Positions 49,138-59,560 of a DNA stretch of 64,000 bases are shown piece by piece. Under the pieces are notes generated by a model. It was not told the DNA's origin. It worked only from the letters and a program-made list of their open reading frames with translations, and did not search any database. Each line of letters starts with the position of its first letter. Positions within the stretch are counted from its first letter, which is position 1. A program made the translations under genes and the position numbers. The stretch is from Acidimicrobiia bacterium (lineage in GTDB: Bacteria > Actinomycetota > Acidimicrobiia > Acidimicrobiales > Bin134), in contig JAJECA010000020.1 of the NCBI GenBank assembly GCA_022822265.1, forward strand, positions 53,524 through 117,523, written 5' to 3'.

Positions 49138-50270
49138 CCCCGCAGTTTACGGAGCTCTGCTAGAGACTCTTGTAGCGCCTGAGCAGCGGCTTCCACGTCT
49201 TCGTCGGTTGTCGACCAACCCACCGACAGACGCAGCGAGTGGTGAGCGTCGACTCCCATGGCTGCGAGCACCGGGGACGGCTCCAGCGACTCGGAGGCGC
49301 ACGAGCTGCCGGAGTGGGCGGCCACACCGGCCCGGTCCAGGGCAATCAGCACAGCTTGGGGTTCCACGTCGCTGATTCCCAGGCACACCAGGTGGGGCAG
49401 GCGCTGGGTGGGGTGGCCGTACTCCACGACGCCCTCGATGCTCTGAGCCAGGTCGCGCAGCTTGTCGGTTTGGGTTTGTGCCCGGCCAGCCTCCTGCTCC
49501 AAGCCGCCGTCCTCCAGCGCCGCGCACGCCGCTCCAAAGCCAGCGATGGCCGCGCCGTTTTCCAGCCCGGCCCGCCGAGCCCGCTCCTGATCCCCGCCCT
49601 CCAATAGCGGCACCAGGCGCAAACCGCGGCGCACCATCAGGGCCCCGATGCCCGGCGGCCCGCCGAACTTGTGGGCGCTGATCGACATCAAGTCGGCGCC
49701 AACCTCGGCGAAGTCGATGTGGACCCGCCCCGCGGCCGCGGCGGCGTCCACGTGGATCAGCACATCGGGGGATCGCTCCCGGCAGGCGGCCACCACCTCG
49801 GCCGCCGGCTGCACCGTGCCCACTTCGTGGTTGGCCCACTGGCAGTGCACCGCGGCGGTGTCGGGCCCGACAGCCGCGGCCATCTCATCGGGGTTCACCC
49901 GACCGGTGCTGTCCACCCCGACCACGGTGATCTGGTGTTTCTGGGCTTCAAGCCGCTGGGCCGACAATCGCACCGCGGAGTGCTCAACTGCGCTCAACAC
50001 CTGGTGGGCGCCCCGATGTGACGCCCCCTGCACCGCGGCGGCGATCGACTCGGTGGCGCCGCTGGTAAACACCACCTCTCGGGAGCGGGCACCGAAGCAG
50101 TCGGCCACCTGTTGGCGGGCCTGTTCGATCTCATAGCGGGCCGCAAGCGCCTCGGCATGCATCCGGGATGGGTCGCCATGGTCGGCGGCCCACCACTGAT
50201 TCATGGCCGCCAGTGCCTCGGGCCGGATGGGCGAGGTGGAGGCGTGGTCGAGATAGTGGCGACCGGTCAC
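49134..50270 (-). CDS. cysteine desulfurase (NifS/IscS-like)
   Basis: YLDHASTSPIRPEALAAM, SAHKFGGPPGIGALMVRRG, SGSSCASESLEPSPVL. Confidence 0.92.
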   Translation of the reverse strand: MTGRHYLDHASTSPIRPEALAAMNQWWAADHGDPSRMHAEALAARYEIEQARQQVADCFGARSREVVFTSGATESIAAAVQGASHRGAHQVLSAVEHSAVRLSAQRLEAQKHQITVVGVDSTGRVNPDEMAAAVGPDTAAVHCQWANHEVGTVQPAAEVVAACRERSPDVLIHVDAAAAAGRVHIDFAEVGADLMSISAHKFGGPPGIGALMVRRGLRLVPLLEGGDQERARRAGLENGAAIAGFGAACAALEDGGLEQEAGRAQTQTDKLRDLAQSIEGVVEYGHPTQRLPHLVCLGISDVEPQAVLIALDRAGVAAHSGSSCASESLEPSPVLAAMGVDAHHSLRLSVGWSTTDEDVEAAAQALQESLAELRKLRG

Positions 50271-50344
50271 GGTACTGGATTTGGGTATCGCACCGGGATG
50301 GTCACGGCACAGGGATTTCTGAGTCGATGCCGTAATCTACCGGC

Positions 50345-51187
50345 ATGGCTGCCGCAGGCGACACCCCCCAACCGCCGCCCCGGACCATCCCGTTCGCCGA
50401 TCCGGAGTCCACCACCCGGGTGATGCTGATCGCCTCGGGCAAGGGCGGCGTGGGCAAGTCGTCGGTCACGGTGAATCTAGGGGTGGCTCTAGCCGCCGCC
50501 GGGCATCGAACCGCGGTGGTGGATGCCGACGTGTGGGGCTTCTCCGTGCCTCGGATGCTGGGCATCGGCCAAGAGCCGCAAATGGTCGGCGACATGATCG
50601 CGCCTCCTGAGGCTCACGGCGTGCGATGCATCTCCATGGGGTTTTTTGCCGAAGAAAACCAAGCGGTGATTTGGCGGGGCCCCATGCTCCACAAGGCGCT
50701 GGAGCAGTTTCTCACCGATGTTGCCTGGGATGATCCCGATTTCCTGCTGGTGGACCTGCCGCCGGGCACCGGCGACATATCCATCTCGTTGGCCCAATTC
50801 CTGCCCCGCTCTGAGGTCTACGTGGTTACCACCCCCCAACCAGCCGCTCAGCGGGTGGCTCAGCGGGCCGCGTATATGGCTGAGAAGGTCAATCTCACCG
50901 TGCGCGGGGTTATAGAGAACATGAGCTGGTTCACTGGCGACGACGGCAAGCGGTATGAGTTGTTCGGCGCGGGGGGAGGCCAAGAACTGGCCGACCAGCT
51001 TGAAGTGCCTTTGATCGGGCAAGTGCCGCTGATTCCTGCCCTGAGGGAGGGGGCTGACGAAGGCCGGCCAATCGCGGCAGAGGCTCCAGATTCCGAAGCC
51101 GGTCGAGCATTTTCGGCCATGGCCGCTCATTTGGTGGACAACCCCCCGCCCCGGCGGATCTACCGCCCAGAGCTCAAGATCAACTAA
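50345..51187 (+). CDS. Mrp/ApbC-type P-loop ATPase, Fe-S carrier
   Basis: IASGKGGVGKSSVTVNLGVALA; VDLPPGTGDISISLAQ. Confidence 0.93.
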   Translation: MAAAGDTPQPPPRTIPFADPESTTRVMLIASGKGGVGKSSVTVNLGVALAAAGHRTAVVDADVWGFSVPRMLGIGQEPQMVGDMIAPPEAHGVRCISMGFFAEENQAVIWRGPMLHKALEQFLTDVAWDDPDFLLVDLPPGTGDISISLAQFLPRSEVYVVTTPQPAAQRVAQRAAYMAEKVNLTVRGVIENMSWFTGDDGKRYELFGAGGGQELADQLEVPLIGQVPLIPALREGADEGRPIAAEAPDSEAGRAFSAMAAHLVDNPPPRRIYRPELKIN

Positions 51188-51209
51188 TTCGAGTCCAAGG
51201 AGTGAATCA

Positions 51210-51440
51210 ATGAACGTCCGTATCGGCGTGATCCGCAGCCAGAAGGAGATCGAGGTGGAGATGGACCCCGACTCCGATTTGGAGTCGGTGAAGAAGGCCA
51301 TCACCACGGGTCTGGCATCGGGCGAGATGCTTTGGCTCACCGACAGTCGGGGCCGCGAGGTGGGGGTGCCTGCCGCCAGCGTGGCCTACGTGGAGCTCGA
51401 CCCCTCATCGGCCAGTCGGTCCATCGGCTTCGGAGGCTGA
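51210..51440 (+). CDS. DUF3107 family protein
   Basis: 76 aa, MNVRIGVIRSQKEIEVEMD...YVELD...RSIGFG. Confidence 0.8.
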   Translation: MNVRIGVIRSQKEIEVEMDPDSDLESVKKAITTGLASGEMLWLTDSRGREVGVPAASVAYVELDPSSASRSIGFGG

Positions 51441-51466
51441 TTCGGCCCGGGCCGTAGACTCAGGCA

Positions 51467-52957
51467 ATGGCGAGCCTGGAGGAATTGGCCCCCGGTCTGG
51501 CCAAGTCGCGCCTGAATCACCTCCAGCGGCTCATGCGGACATGGGCGCCGCTGGCTGACATCTCCTTTGCCGACCTGCTGCTGTATGTGCCCGCCGGCCA
51601 GACCACAGACATCCCGGCCAACTACGCCATCGCGGGACAGATTCGGCCTACCACGGCCCGCTCGATCCATCGCAACAACCTGGTGGGGGAGGTGTACACC
51701 CCTGAGCAGCGTCCGCTGGTGGACGTGGCCTATCGGGAAGGGCGGATAACCGACGGCGGGCGAATCGGCTACACCGACCAGCCGCGCATCCGCACGCTGA
51801 CCGTGCCGGTGAACTGCCATGGCGAGGTGGTGGCGGTGATGGCCCGGGAATTCGACCCCGACACCCAGCGCAACCCCGGTGAGCTGGAGATGAGCTATTT
51901 CAAGCTGTTCCGGCGATTGGCGACCATGATCGCCGAGGGGGAGTACCCGTTCCCGGTAGACGACATCGAGACCGAAGAGTCTCCCCGGGTGGGAGACGGG
52001 CTGATGCTGCTCGACGCCTCGGGCCGAGTTCAGCTCACATCGCCCAATGCCGCCTCGGCGCTTCACCGCATCGGCCTCCACAGCGACGTGGAGGGCCGCC
52101 GGCTGGTGGACATCGGCTTGGAGCAGCGGGCCATCCGGGCCGCGTTCGCCTCCCGCCTGCCCCAGACCGAGGAGATCCAGCACGGAGATCGGGGCACCGT
52201 GGTGCTGCGCTGCCTTCCGCTGATCGGCCGGGGAGAGGTGACCGGCGCATTGGTGCTGATGCGGGACATCTCCGAGTTGCGCCGCCGGGACCGGCTGCTG
52301 ATGTCCAAGGACGCCACCATTGCCGAGATCCACCACCGGGTGAAGAACAATCTTCAGACGGTGTCCTCGCTGTTGCGCCTGCAAGGGCGCCGGGCGATCG
52401 CCGCCGAGGCCCGGGACGCCATCGAGGAGTCGGTGAGGCGCATCCGGGCGATCGCCATCGTCCATGAGATTCTGTCGCGCGATGCCAGCAGCGACGTGCC
52501 GTTCGTGGAGATCGTGCGATCGCTGGTTCGCATGGTGGAGGAGGGTCTGACCGGTCCTGATCGGCCGGTGGAGTTCAAGGTGAGCGGTGATGCCGGTGAG
52601 CTGGCCGCCGACGTGGCCACGCCGCTGGCGGTGGTGCTGAACGAGTGCTTGCAGAACGTGATGGACCACGCCTATCCCGAGCCGCCCGGCGGACAGGTGC
52701 GGATCGAGTTGGACAACGACGGCGATCGGGTGGAGGTTCGGGTTACCGACGACGGCGTAGGCCTGCCACCGGGTTTTGACGTAGCCAGCGCCGACGGTTT
52801 GGGAATCGCCATCGTGAGGAATCTGGTGAGTGCCGATCTACGGGGGAGCATCACCATGAGCAACGGTGAGGGAGATCAGCCTCGTTGTGGAACCGTTGTG
52901 GAGGTGGCCATTCCCCTATTGGGGGCCGCTCCTCGACAGAGCGCTAAGCCAGGATGA
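51467..52957 (+). CDS. PdtaS-like sensor histidine kinase
   Basis: EIHHRVKNNLQTVSSLLRLQGRR, HATPase region LNECLQNVMDHAYPE. Confidence 0.9.
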   Translation: MASLEELAPGLAKSRLNHLQRLMRTWAPLADISFADLLLYVPAGQTTDIPANYAIAGQIRPTTARSIHRNNLVGEVYTPEQRPLVDVAYREGRITDGGRIGYTDQPRIRTLTVPVNCHGEVVAVMAREFDPDTQRNPGELEMSYFKLFRRLATMIAEGEYPFPVDDIETEESPRVGDGLMLLDASGRVQLTSPNAASALHRIGLHSDVEGRRLVDIGLEQRAIRAAFASRLPQTEEIQHGDRGTVVLRCLPLIGRGEVTGALVLMRDISELRRRDRLLMSKDATIAEIHHRVKNNLQTVSSLLRLQGRRAIAAEARDAIEESVRRIRAIAIVHEILSRDASSDVPFVEIVRSLVRMVEEGLTGPDRPVEFKVSGDAGELAADVATPLAVVLNECLQNVMDHAYPEPPGGQVRIELDNDGDRVEVRVTDDGVGLPPGFDVASADGLGIAIVRNLVSADLRGSITMSNGEGDQPRCGTVVEVAIPLLGAAPRQSAKPG

Positions 52958-53249
52958 TGGCCGCCTCGCGCTGCTCGGCCACCCAGCGGCGACGGAGCAG
53001 GCGGCGTTCATCTTCAGAGGTTCCGCCCCAGATGCCCGAGTCTTGGTTGGTGGCCAATGCGAACTCCAAGCAGTCGCTTTTGGCGTCGCAGGCCTGGCAC
53101 ACCACCTTGGCCGACTCAATCTGCTCAAGCGCCAGCCCGGTGCTGCCTACCGGGAAGAACAGGTCGGGATCGGTGTCGCGACAGGCGGCTTGGCACCGCC
53201 AATCATCCGCACCGTTTTCAAATCTCTCCAGCAAAGTCTTCGATATCAC
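52944..53249 (-). CDS. WhiB family Fe-S regulator
   Basis: CQAACR...VCQACDAKSDCLEFALATNQDSGIWGGTSEDERR. Confidence 0.95.
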   Translation of the reverse strand: MISKTLLERFENGADDWRCQAACRDTDPDLFFPVGSTGLALEQIESAKVVCQACDAKSDCLEFALATNQDSGIWGGTSEDERRLLRRRWVAEQREAAIILA

Positions 53250-53349
53250 GCGGGCACAAGGATAGGGGTGGTCTACTGGTGTGGCAAGAGGGGCTTATGG
53301 TGAACATGTTTATTGCTGATAATCGTGTTGTGGTTGTGGGGGAGTTCTC

Positions 53350-54060
53350 ATGCGGGTGATCGCTCATCGGGGAGCCTCGCAAGCTGAGCGAGAGAACACG
53401 CTGGAGGCATTCCGCGTCGCCGTCGCGCTCCATGCCGACGGAGTTGAGTTGGACGTGAGGCGCACAGCCAACGACGTGCTGGTGGTACACCACGACGCCC
53501 ACTTAGCCGACGGCCGGGCCATCATCGATCTGCACGACGACGAGCTGCCCGACTGGGTGCCAACGCTGGCCGAGGTCATGGATGTCTGCCGGGACCCGGC
53601 CTCAGAGCGGGAATTCGTGATCAACATCGAGATCAAGAGCGCGCCGAATGATCCCGACTATGACGCCGAGCACCAAGTGTCAGCCGCGGTGGCTGGGCTG
53701 GTGATGGGGTGGGGGATCGGAGAGCACCTCGGAGAGGTGATCGTGTCGTCGTTCGACATCGAGGCCCTCAACCGGATCAGGGCCATCGACCCCAGCATTC
53801 CCACCGCCTACCTGACTTTCGAGGTGCTGGCCCCTGACTTGCTGGTGAACCGGGTGATCGCGGCCGGCCACAGCGCTATCCACCCCTACTTCGCCTCGAC
53901 CAGCAAAGCCCTCGTCGACGCCGCCCACGCCGCCGGCATCGAGGTCAACGTGTGGACCGTCAACGAGCCCGACCAAATCGCCCAACTCGCCGCCATAGGC
54001 GCCGACTCGGTCATAACCGACGTCCCCGACGTCGCCCGCGAAGTGCTGGGCAAGAGCTAG
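53350..54060 (+). CDS. glycerophosphodiester phosphodiesterase
   Basis: RVIAHRGASQAERENTLEAFRVAVALHADGVELDVRRT. Confidence 0.93.
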   Translation: MRVIAHRGASQAERENTLEAFRVAVALHADGVELDVRRTANDVLVVHHDAHLADGRAIIDLHDDELPDWVPTLAEVMDVCRDPASEREFVINIEIKSAPNDPDYDAEHQVSAAVAGLVMGWGIGEHLGEVIVSSFDIEALNRIRAIDPSIPTAYLTFEVLAPDLLVNRVIAAGHSAIHPYFASTSKALVDAAHAAGIEVNVWTVNEPDQIAQLAAIGADSVITDVPDVAREVLGKS

Positions 54061-54071
54061 CCACTCCACTG

Positions 54072-55412
54072 CTAGGCCGCGGATGCCGCCACCAAGAAAG
54101 CGGTAACGACGGCGACGCACACCAGGGCAATTGCCTCGATGGATGCAGCTCGTCGCAGCCGCCGATTAACGGTGGCGCTTTCGTTCTGTTCGACCGCGGG
54201 GATGAGTACCCAGCGGTTGTGGCCGCCAATGGCCGCGGCCACGGCGACGAGGGCAATCTTGGCCAGCAGCAGGCGGCCCCACGGGGTTGACCACAGGTCG
54301 GCGAAGCGGTTGAGCACGAGAATCGCCATGACCGTGCCGGCCGCGCCGGCCAGCACAAGCGCGGTGGCTGCCATTCGGGAGAATCGCATCAACGGCCGGA
54401 ATATGTCTGCACCGCGGCGGTGTCGACGCCACAGGAGGTCGGCCAGCAACACGACTCCGCCACTCCAGATCGCTGCGGCGCTCACATGGCTCACGCTGGC
54501 AATGGAATGCAACCACCTCGGTCCCTCGGTAACCGTGTGACCGTCGTAGGCAAACGAGGCAATGACGAGCGCCCCACCTATCAGCGCGGTCACAACAGTC
54601 CGCATCCTCGGTGGGTTCGCCACGGCACGGAATAGGGCCAGTACTACGACGAGCCCACCGAGCAGGCGAAGCCCTGCTGCCACGCCGAAGTTGGTAGACA
54701 GGGCATCGGTTATCGCGTCAAGTGACCAGAAGGCCGACCACTCCTGTTCGATGACCACCGCCCGGTTCAGCGCAGCTACTGCCGCGGCGGCGGCAAGCAC
54801 GATGCCGTTCCCGCTCACCCATCTCCGCACCCGGTTTGAGTCCAGCGGCTCGCCACGGACGATGAAGGCCAAGAAGGCGAGCCCGCCCACTACGCCCATT
54901 GTGGTCAGGAAGATCAGGATTCGAGTTACTTCAGCTAAGCGGTGGGATCCCGTGGCTGCCGTATTGCTGCGCCCCGCTACGGAGGAGGTTCTGGGGGCTT
55001 CGGCGGTGGGTTCTGCGGGCACTGCTGTTGGAGACGGCGCGATCGTGGGTCCGCTCACGGCCTGGAGGACCGTAAACGCGAACGTGCCCTCCAGGATGTG
55101 GCCATCGGCGGCCGTTACCCGCCAATACACCTCAATTATGCCGGTGGGCAGCGGTGCTTCGTAGCGCATGAGCCAGGTCTGCCCATCGGTTGATTCCACG
55201 GTGGCCGGAGTGCGCTCGAGTCCTTCCTCATCAAATGCGACAAAGCCGTCCGAGACTGGTTCAACAGGACGAGTGAAGGTGAGCGAGATTTGCGAGACCG
55301 GTTCGACGACAGTGTCGCCGTCAGGCGGGTTCGATGACTCCAGTTCGGTGTGAGCGGCAACCGGTGCCGACCAGGTGGCGATTGAGGCAGTGCTTCCTAT
55401 CAGCACCAACAA
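54072..55412 (-). CDS. CopC-CopD fusion copper resistance protein
   Basis: AHTELESSNPPDGDTV...VYWRVTAADGHILEGTFAFTV followed by CopD-like TM region. Confidence 0.9.
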   Translation of the reverse strand: MLVLIGSTASIATWSAPVAAHTELESSNPPDGDTVVEPVSQISLTFTRPVEPVSDGFVAFDEEGLERTPATVESTDGQTWLMRYEAPLPTGIIEVYWRVTAADGHILEGTFAFTVLQAVSGPTIAPSPTAVPAEPTAEAPRTSSVAGRSNTAATGSHRLAEVTRILIFLTTMGVVGGLAFLAFIVRGEPLDSNRVRRWVSGNGIVLAAAAAVAALNRAVVIEQEWSAFWSLDAITDALSTNFGVAAGLRLLGGLVVVLALFRAVANPPRMRTVVTALIGGALVIASFAYDGHTVTEGPRWLHSIASVSHVSAAAIWSGGVVLLADLLWRRHRRGADIFRPLMRFSRMAATALVLAGAAGTVMAILVLNRFADLWSTPWGRLLLAKIALVAVAAAIGGHNRWVLIPAVEQNESATVNRRLRRAASIEAIALVCVAVVTAFLVAASAA

Positions 55413-55468
55413 CAGTGCGACAACAACCCGCCCTGCGGAACGACACGTTCTCCTGATGAGCTTCGATG

Positions 55469-56389
55469 CTAATAGCCCAGCGGCAGGGCTAGGGCCAGGG
55501 CGTTGGCGGCGTGGTGGAACTCTAGGCGGGTGGTTTCGCCTAGGTAGTCGCCGTCGAGCTGGTAGGGGAAGGGGGTGTCGCTGGCCACCACGGCGCTAGT
55601 AACTCCGTTGCGGGAGTGGACGTGGCGGTGGGCGGTGACCGGGGGGCCGTAGCCGAGGGCGCTGGCTGCCGTCCGAAGGAGCCTGCTCGCTCGCAGCGAG
55701 CGCACGGTGACCAGCGATAGGGGGACATCCAGGGTGGTGTCGGGCATCACGTCGAAGGGGCGCGAGCCCAGGTAGGTATAGGGATTGGTGTTCAGGCAGA
55801 TGGCGAACTGGCCGGTCACCGCCTCGCCGTCGGCGTGGTAGACGGTGAATCGGGGACGCGAACGGTCGTAGTGGCGCAGCCAGGTGTCAACCGCGGCGAA
55901 GGCGAACAGGGCGTGGTTGGCATAGCGCTTCAGGCCGGCTCTCCGCTCCACTTGCTGCACCACGGCGGCGTCGTACCCCACGCCGGCGTGGAACAGGAAA
56001 TATCGGCCGTTCACCTGCCCCAGGCCCACTCGCTTGATGTGGCCGGCGGCCAGCGTCTCCAACAGCATGGCGGCCGCCTCCACCGGATCGTCGGGCAGGC
56101 CGATGGTGCGGGCGAACACGTTGGTCGACCCTCCCGGCAGGGGCGCCAGCGCGACATCGGAGCCGGCCAAACCGTTGATGGCCTCGTTCAGGGTCCCGTC
56201 GCCCCCCAGCACCGCCACAGCGTCGCAGCCGTCGGCCACCGCTCCGTGGGCCAGGCGCGAGGCGTGGCCCCGACGATGGGTGGCGGCCAGGGTCACCTCG
56301 TGGTCGGCGGCCAGCGCTTTTTGGATGACAACCTGAGTCCGGGCCGTGACCGACGAAGCGTGAGGGTTTACGAGGAGGAGGACTTTCAG
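55469..56389 (-). CDS. diacylglycerol kinase family lipid kinase, apparent CTG start
   Basis: From CTG 56389: (M)KVLLLVNPHASSVTARTQVVIQKAL...VLGGDGTLNEAINGL; in-frame TAA two codons upstream. Confidence 0.82.
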   Translation of the reverse strand: MKVLLLVNPHASSVTARTQVVIQKALAADHEVTLAATHRRGHASRLAHGAVADGCDAVAVLGGDGTLNEAINGLAGSDVALAPLPGGSTNVFARTIGLPDDPVEAAAMLLETLAAGHIKRVGLGQVNGRYFLFHAGVGYDAAVVQQVERRAGLKRYANHALFAFAAVDTWLRHYDRSRPRFTVYHADGEAVTGQFAICLNTNPYTYLGSRPFDVMPDTTLDVPLSLVTVRSLRASRLLRTAASALGYGPPVTAHRHVHSRNGVTSAVVASDTPFPYQLDGDYLGETTRLEFHHAANALALALPLGY

Positions 56390-56508
56390 GCCTTAAACGC
56401 TACCGTCTTCGCCCTGAAGTCGATAAAACGCGATTGGCGGAATTCGCCTCAGTTCTTCGGCTCCGTTTGGTTTTGCACTGCTGGGGACGGGTGGGAGAAT
56501 TGCACGCT

Positions 56509-57288
56509 ATGGACATTGTGGTCTGTGTGAAACAAATCCCCGATCCTGCCGATCCAGGGGAGCTTGATCCGGAAACCAAAACCCTCAAGCGGGACATGAA
56601 GCTCATCTTGGACGAGTCAGACTCCTACGGCGTGGAGATGGCCCTCCAGCTGCGCGATGCCGCCGGTGAGGGAGAGGTGACTCTGGTATCGATGGCGCCA
56701 AATGAAGAGGTGAACGGTCTGCGCTCCGCTCTGGCCATGGGGGCCGACAAGGCCATCCTGGTCAGCGACGAGGCATTGGCCGGAACCGACGCCCTGGGAA
56801 CGGCCCGGGTGCTGGCCGCGGCCATCGGCCGGGCTCAGGCCGATCTGATTCTGGCCGCCACCGAGTCGTCCGACGGCTACACCGGCACCGTTCCCGAGCA
56901 GGTGGCCGAACTGCTGGGCCTGCCGTCGGTCACCTTCGCCAAAGAGATCCAGGCCGAGAGCGGCGAGGTGGTGGTGAAGCGCCAAACCGAGGATGGCTAC
57001 GACGAGGTGCGGTGCCCGCTGCCCGCGGTGGTTTCGGTTACCGCGGGGGTGGTTGAGCCCCGCTACCCATCGTTCAAGGGCATCATGGCGGCCAAGTCCA
57101 AGCCGATGGACCAGGTGGGCGTGGCCGACCTGGGCATCAGTCCCGACCAGGTAGGCTGGGCCGGCGGCGGCCAGGAAATCACCGACGTCAGCCCCGCTCC
57201 CGAGCGGGAGGCCGGCGAGATCATCACCGACGAGGGCGACGCCCATGAGCGCATCATCGCCCTGCTCGAAGAGCTTCGGATCGTCTAA
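56509..57288 (+). CDS. etfB: electron transfer flavoprotein beta subunit
   Basis: MDIVVCVKQIPDPADPGELDPETKTLKRD. Confidence 0.93.
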   Translation: MDIVVCVKQIPDPADPGELDPETKTLKRDMKLILDESDSYGVEMALQLRDAAGEGEVTLVSMAPNEEVNGLRSALAMGADKAILVSDEALAGTDALGTARVLAAAIGRAQADLILAATESSDGYTGTVPEQVAELLGLPSVTFAKEIQAESGEVVVKRQTEDGYDEVRCPLPAVVSVTAGVVEPRYPSFKGIMAAKSKPMDQVGVADLGISPDQVGWAGGGQEITDVSPAPEREAGEIITDEGDAHERIIALLEELRIV

Positions 57289-57311
57289 GAGCCGGGACGC
57301 TAGGAGACATC

Positions 57312-58274
57312 ATGGGAACCATTTGGGTTTATGCAGAGGCCTCGGGCGGCAAAGTCGCTTCGATCAGCCTGGAGTTGTTGACCAGGGCCCGCCAGCTGGC
57401 CGACACCGTGGAAGCGGTTTTGGGCGGCGACGGCGAGCTGGTGGCCGCCGAGCTCGGCGCCCACGGGGCGACCACGGTCCACGCCACCGGCGATCTGGCC
57501 GGCGGCCTGGCCGGACCGGCAGTGGCCTCGGCCATTGCCTCGGCTATCGAGGCCGGCGCCGCCCCCGACGCGGTGCTGTTCGGCACCACCTACGACGGCC
57601 GTGACGTGGCCGGTCGGCTCTCGGTGAAGCTGAACGCCCCAGTCATCACCAACATCGTCGAACTGGAGCAAGCCGACGGCTCTCTGGTCGGAACCGAGCC
57701 GGTTTTCGGCGGCACCGTCAATGTGAGCACCCGGTTCAACGGGTCGGGCGTCGGGCTGTTCTTGGTCCGACCCAAGTCGTTCGCCGCTGAGGAGTCTGGC
57801 GGTGGTCCGGCCGCCGTGTCGGCTCTTCCGGTGCCCGATTTGGGCGCCACCGGTGCGGCCCGGGTGGTGGACCGCTTCGCCGAGGAGTCTTCGGGTCCCA
57901 AGCTGGACGAGGCCGGCGTGGTGGTCTCGGGCGGCCGGGGACTGGGCGAAGCCGAGAAGTACTCCATGATCGAGGATTTGGCCAACATCCTGGGCGGCGC
58001 GGCGGGCGCGTCGCGAGCCATTGTGGACGCTGGCTGGGTTCCCTACTCCCACCAGGTGGGCCAGACCGGCAAGGTGGTCAAGCCCGACGTTTACGTGGCT
58101 TGCGGCATCTCCGGTGCCACCCAGCACATGGTGGGCATGAAGGGCTCCAAGAACATCATCGCCATCAACAAGGATGCCGAGGCGCCCATCTTCGGGATTG
58201 CCGACCTCGGTGTGGTGGGCGATGTGCACAAGGTGCTGCCCAAGCTGATTGAGGCCCTGCAAGCTCGAGGCTGA
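57312..58274 (+). CDS. etfA: electron transfer flavoprotein alpha subunit
   Basis: [40 protein letters not shown]. Confidence 0.95.
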   Translation: MGTIWVYAEASGGKVASISLELLTRARQLADTVEAVLGGDGELVAAELGAHGATTVHATGDLAGGLAGPAVASAIASAIEAGAAPDAVLFGTTYDGRDVAGRLSVKLNAPVITNIVELEQADGSLVGTEPVFGGTVNVSTRFNGSGVGLFLVRPKSFAAEESGGGPAAVSALPVPDLGATGAARVVDRFAEESSGPKLDEAGVVVSGGRGLGEAEKYSMIEDLANILGGAAGASRAIVDAGWVPYSHQVGQTGKVVKPDVYVACGISGATQHMVGMKGSKNIIAINKDAEAPIFGIADLGVVGDVHKVLPKLIEALQARG

Positions 58275-58316
58275 GCCGGGCTCGCCGCTCCGGCGGCGTA
58301 CACCCGACAGGGATCG

Positions 58317-59072
58317 CTAGACCAAGGGCCAGGGGTGGCGGCGGCCACTGGGGTCGACGGGGAAACGGCCCTCGCCGGCCAGAGCGGCTGCCCGCGTCAG
58401 CAGTGCGTCTTGTTCGAGCAAGGTGAGCAGGCCCCGCAATTCGGGGGGCAGGCCATCGTCCAGAAGGCGAACCACATCTTCGGCCAGATCGTCGGGCAGC
58501 GGCTCTCCGGCCCATTCCCAGATCACCGTGCGCAATTTGAACTCGCAATGGAACGACAGGCCGTTGTCGATGCCATAGAGCCGCCCGTCATGGCCCAACA
58601 GGATGTGGCCGCCCTTGCGGTCGGTGCTGTTGATGATGAAGTCGAACGCGCACAGCCGTTGGAACCACCGATGGTGGGCCGACTCCTCCCGCAGGGTGAA
58701 GTAGTGCTCGTCGTAGTCGGTGGGCACATAGAGCTGCACCGAGCCCTCGCCCAGCGGACCGTCTCTGAGCACCGTGGGCGGAATCAGATCCCATCCCAGG
58801 GCGCGGGACAGCTCATATGCGGCGGTCTCCCGCTTGTGGAGCCCGGCGGGGAAGTCCCATAGAGGCCGCTCGCCCTTCACCGGCTTGTAAACCCCTTGGA
58901 CGATGGGGGATTCGGGGGAGTGGACGTCTACCAGAAACGTCATATTGGAGCTCCAGGGCATCCGCCCCAGAACGTCCAATTCGCCCGAGGTCAGGATTTC
59001 GAATGCGTCGGCGTCTTCGAGCTCGGGCCGCTCGCGAAACGGCGATTCGGCATCCGGCTGGGGGGAGCTCAT
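58317..59072 (-). CDS. SCO1664-like protein
   Basis: ATG 59072; [28 protein letters not shown]; next to DUF3090 gene. Confidence 0.85.
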   Translation of the reverse strand: MSSPQPDAESPFRERPELEDADAFEILTSGELDVLGRMPWSSNMTFLVDVHSPESPIVQGVYKPVKGERPLWDFPAGLHKRETAAYELSRALGWDLIPPTVLRDGPLGEGSVQLYVPTDYDEHYFTLREESAHHRWFQRLCAFDFIINSTDRKGGHILLGHDGRLYGIDNGLSFHCEFKLRTVIWEWAGEPLPDDLAEDVVRLLDDGLPPELRGLLTLLEQDALLTRAAALAGEGRFPVDPSGRRHPWPLV

Positions 59073-59560
59073 CAGTTGGAGCAGGGGCACCAGGTGCCGT
59101 CGTCGTTGAGCGGAGCACCGCAGTACCGGCACGGCGGGCGACCTGAGGCCACCACCTGTCGGGCCCGGGCGACGAAGCCAGCCACCTGGCTTCGGGTGAT
59201 GCGGAACCGGGCGGTGGCCAAGTCGTCGTCCTCCTGGGAGGGCATCTCCGTGGCCATTATCAGCATGCGATCGGCATCGGCGTCATAGCCGATACCGATT
59301 TCGCCCACCGTCCATTCCGCTTCCAACGGGTCGATGAGGCCGATGTCGGCCTCCGGCACGATGGAGTCGGGATCGTCGCTGATCTCCTTAAGCGCTCCGT
59401 CCAGGTATTCCGCCAGGGCGGCCACCTGCTGCTTTTCCACCTTGAGCGATACCAGCGTGCCGGTGACTCCGGCCTGGAGATAGAACACCCGCTGGCCGGG
59501 AGGGCCGATGGTGCCCACCGTGAAGTGCTCAAGATCGTTCAGGTCGAATGACGCGCTCAT
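59072..59560 (-). CDS. DUF3090 family protein with C-terminal zinc-ribbon-like CxxC pair
   Basis: FTVGTIGPPGQRVFYLQAG; CRYCGAPLNDDGTWCPC. Confidence 0.85.
   Translation of the reverse strand: MSASFDLNDLEHFTVGTIGPPGQRVFYLQAGVTGTLVSLKVEKQQVAALAEYLDGALKEISDDPDSIVPEADIGLIDPLEAEWTVGEIGIGYDADADRMLIMATEMPSQEDDDLATARFRITRSQVAGFVARARQVVASGRPPCRYCGAPLNDDGTWCPCSN

Noticed and set aside
51386-52669. 427-aa minus-strand ORF antisense to the PdtaS-like kinase
   Set aside because: No family resemblance; kinase motifs on the plus strand are clear.
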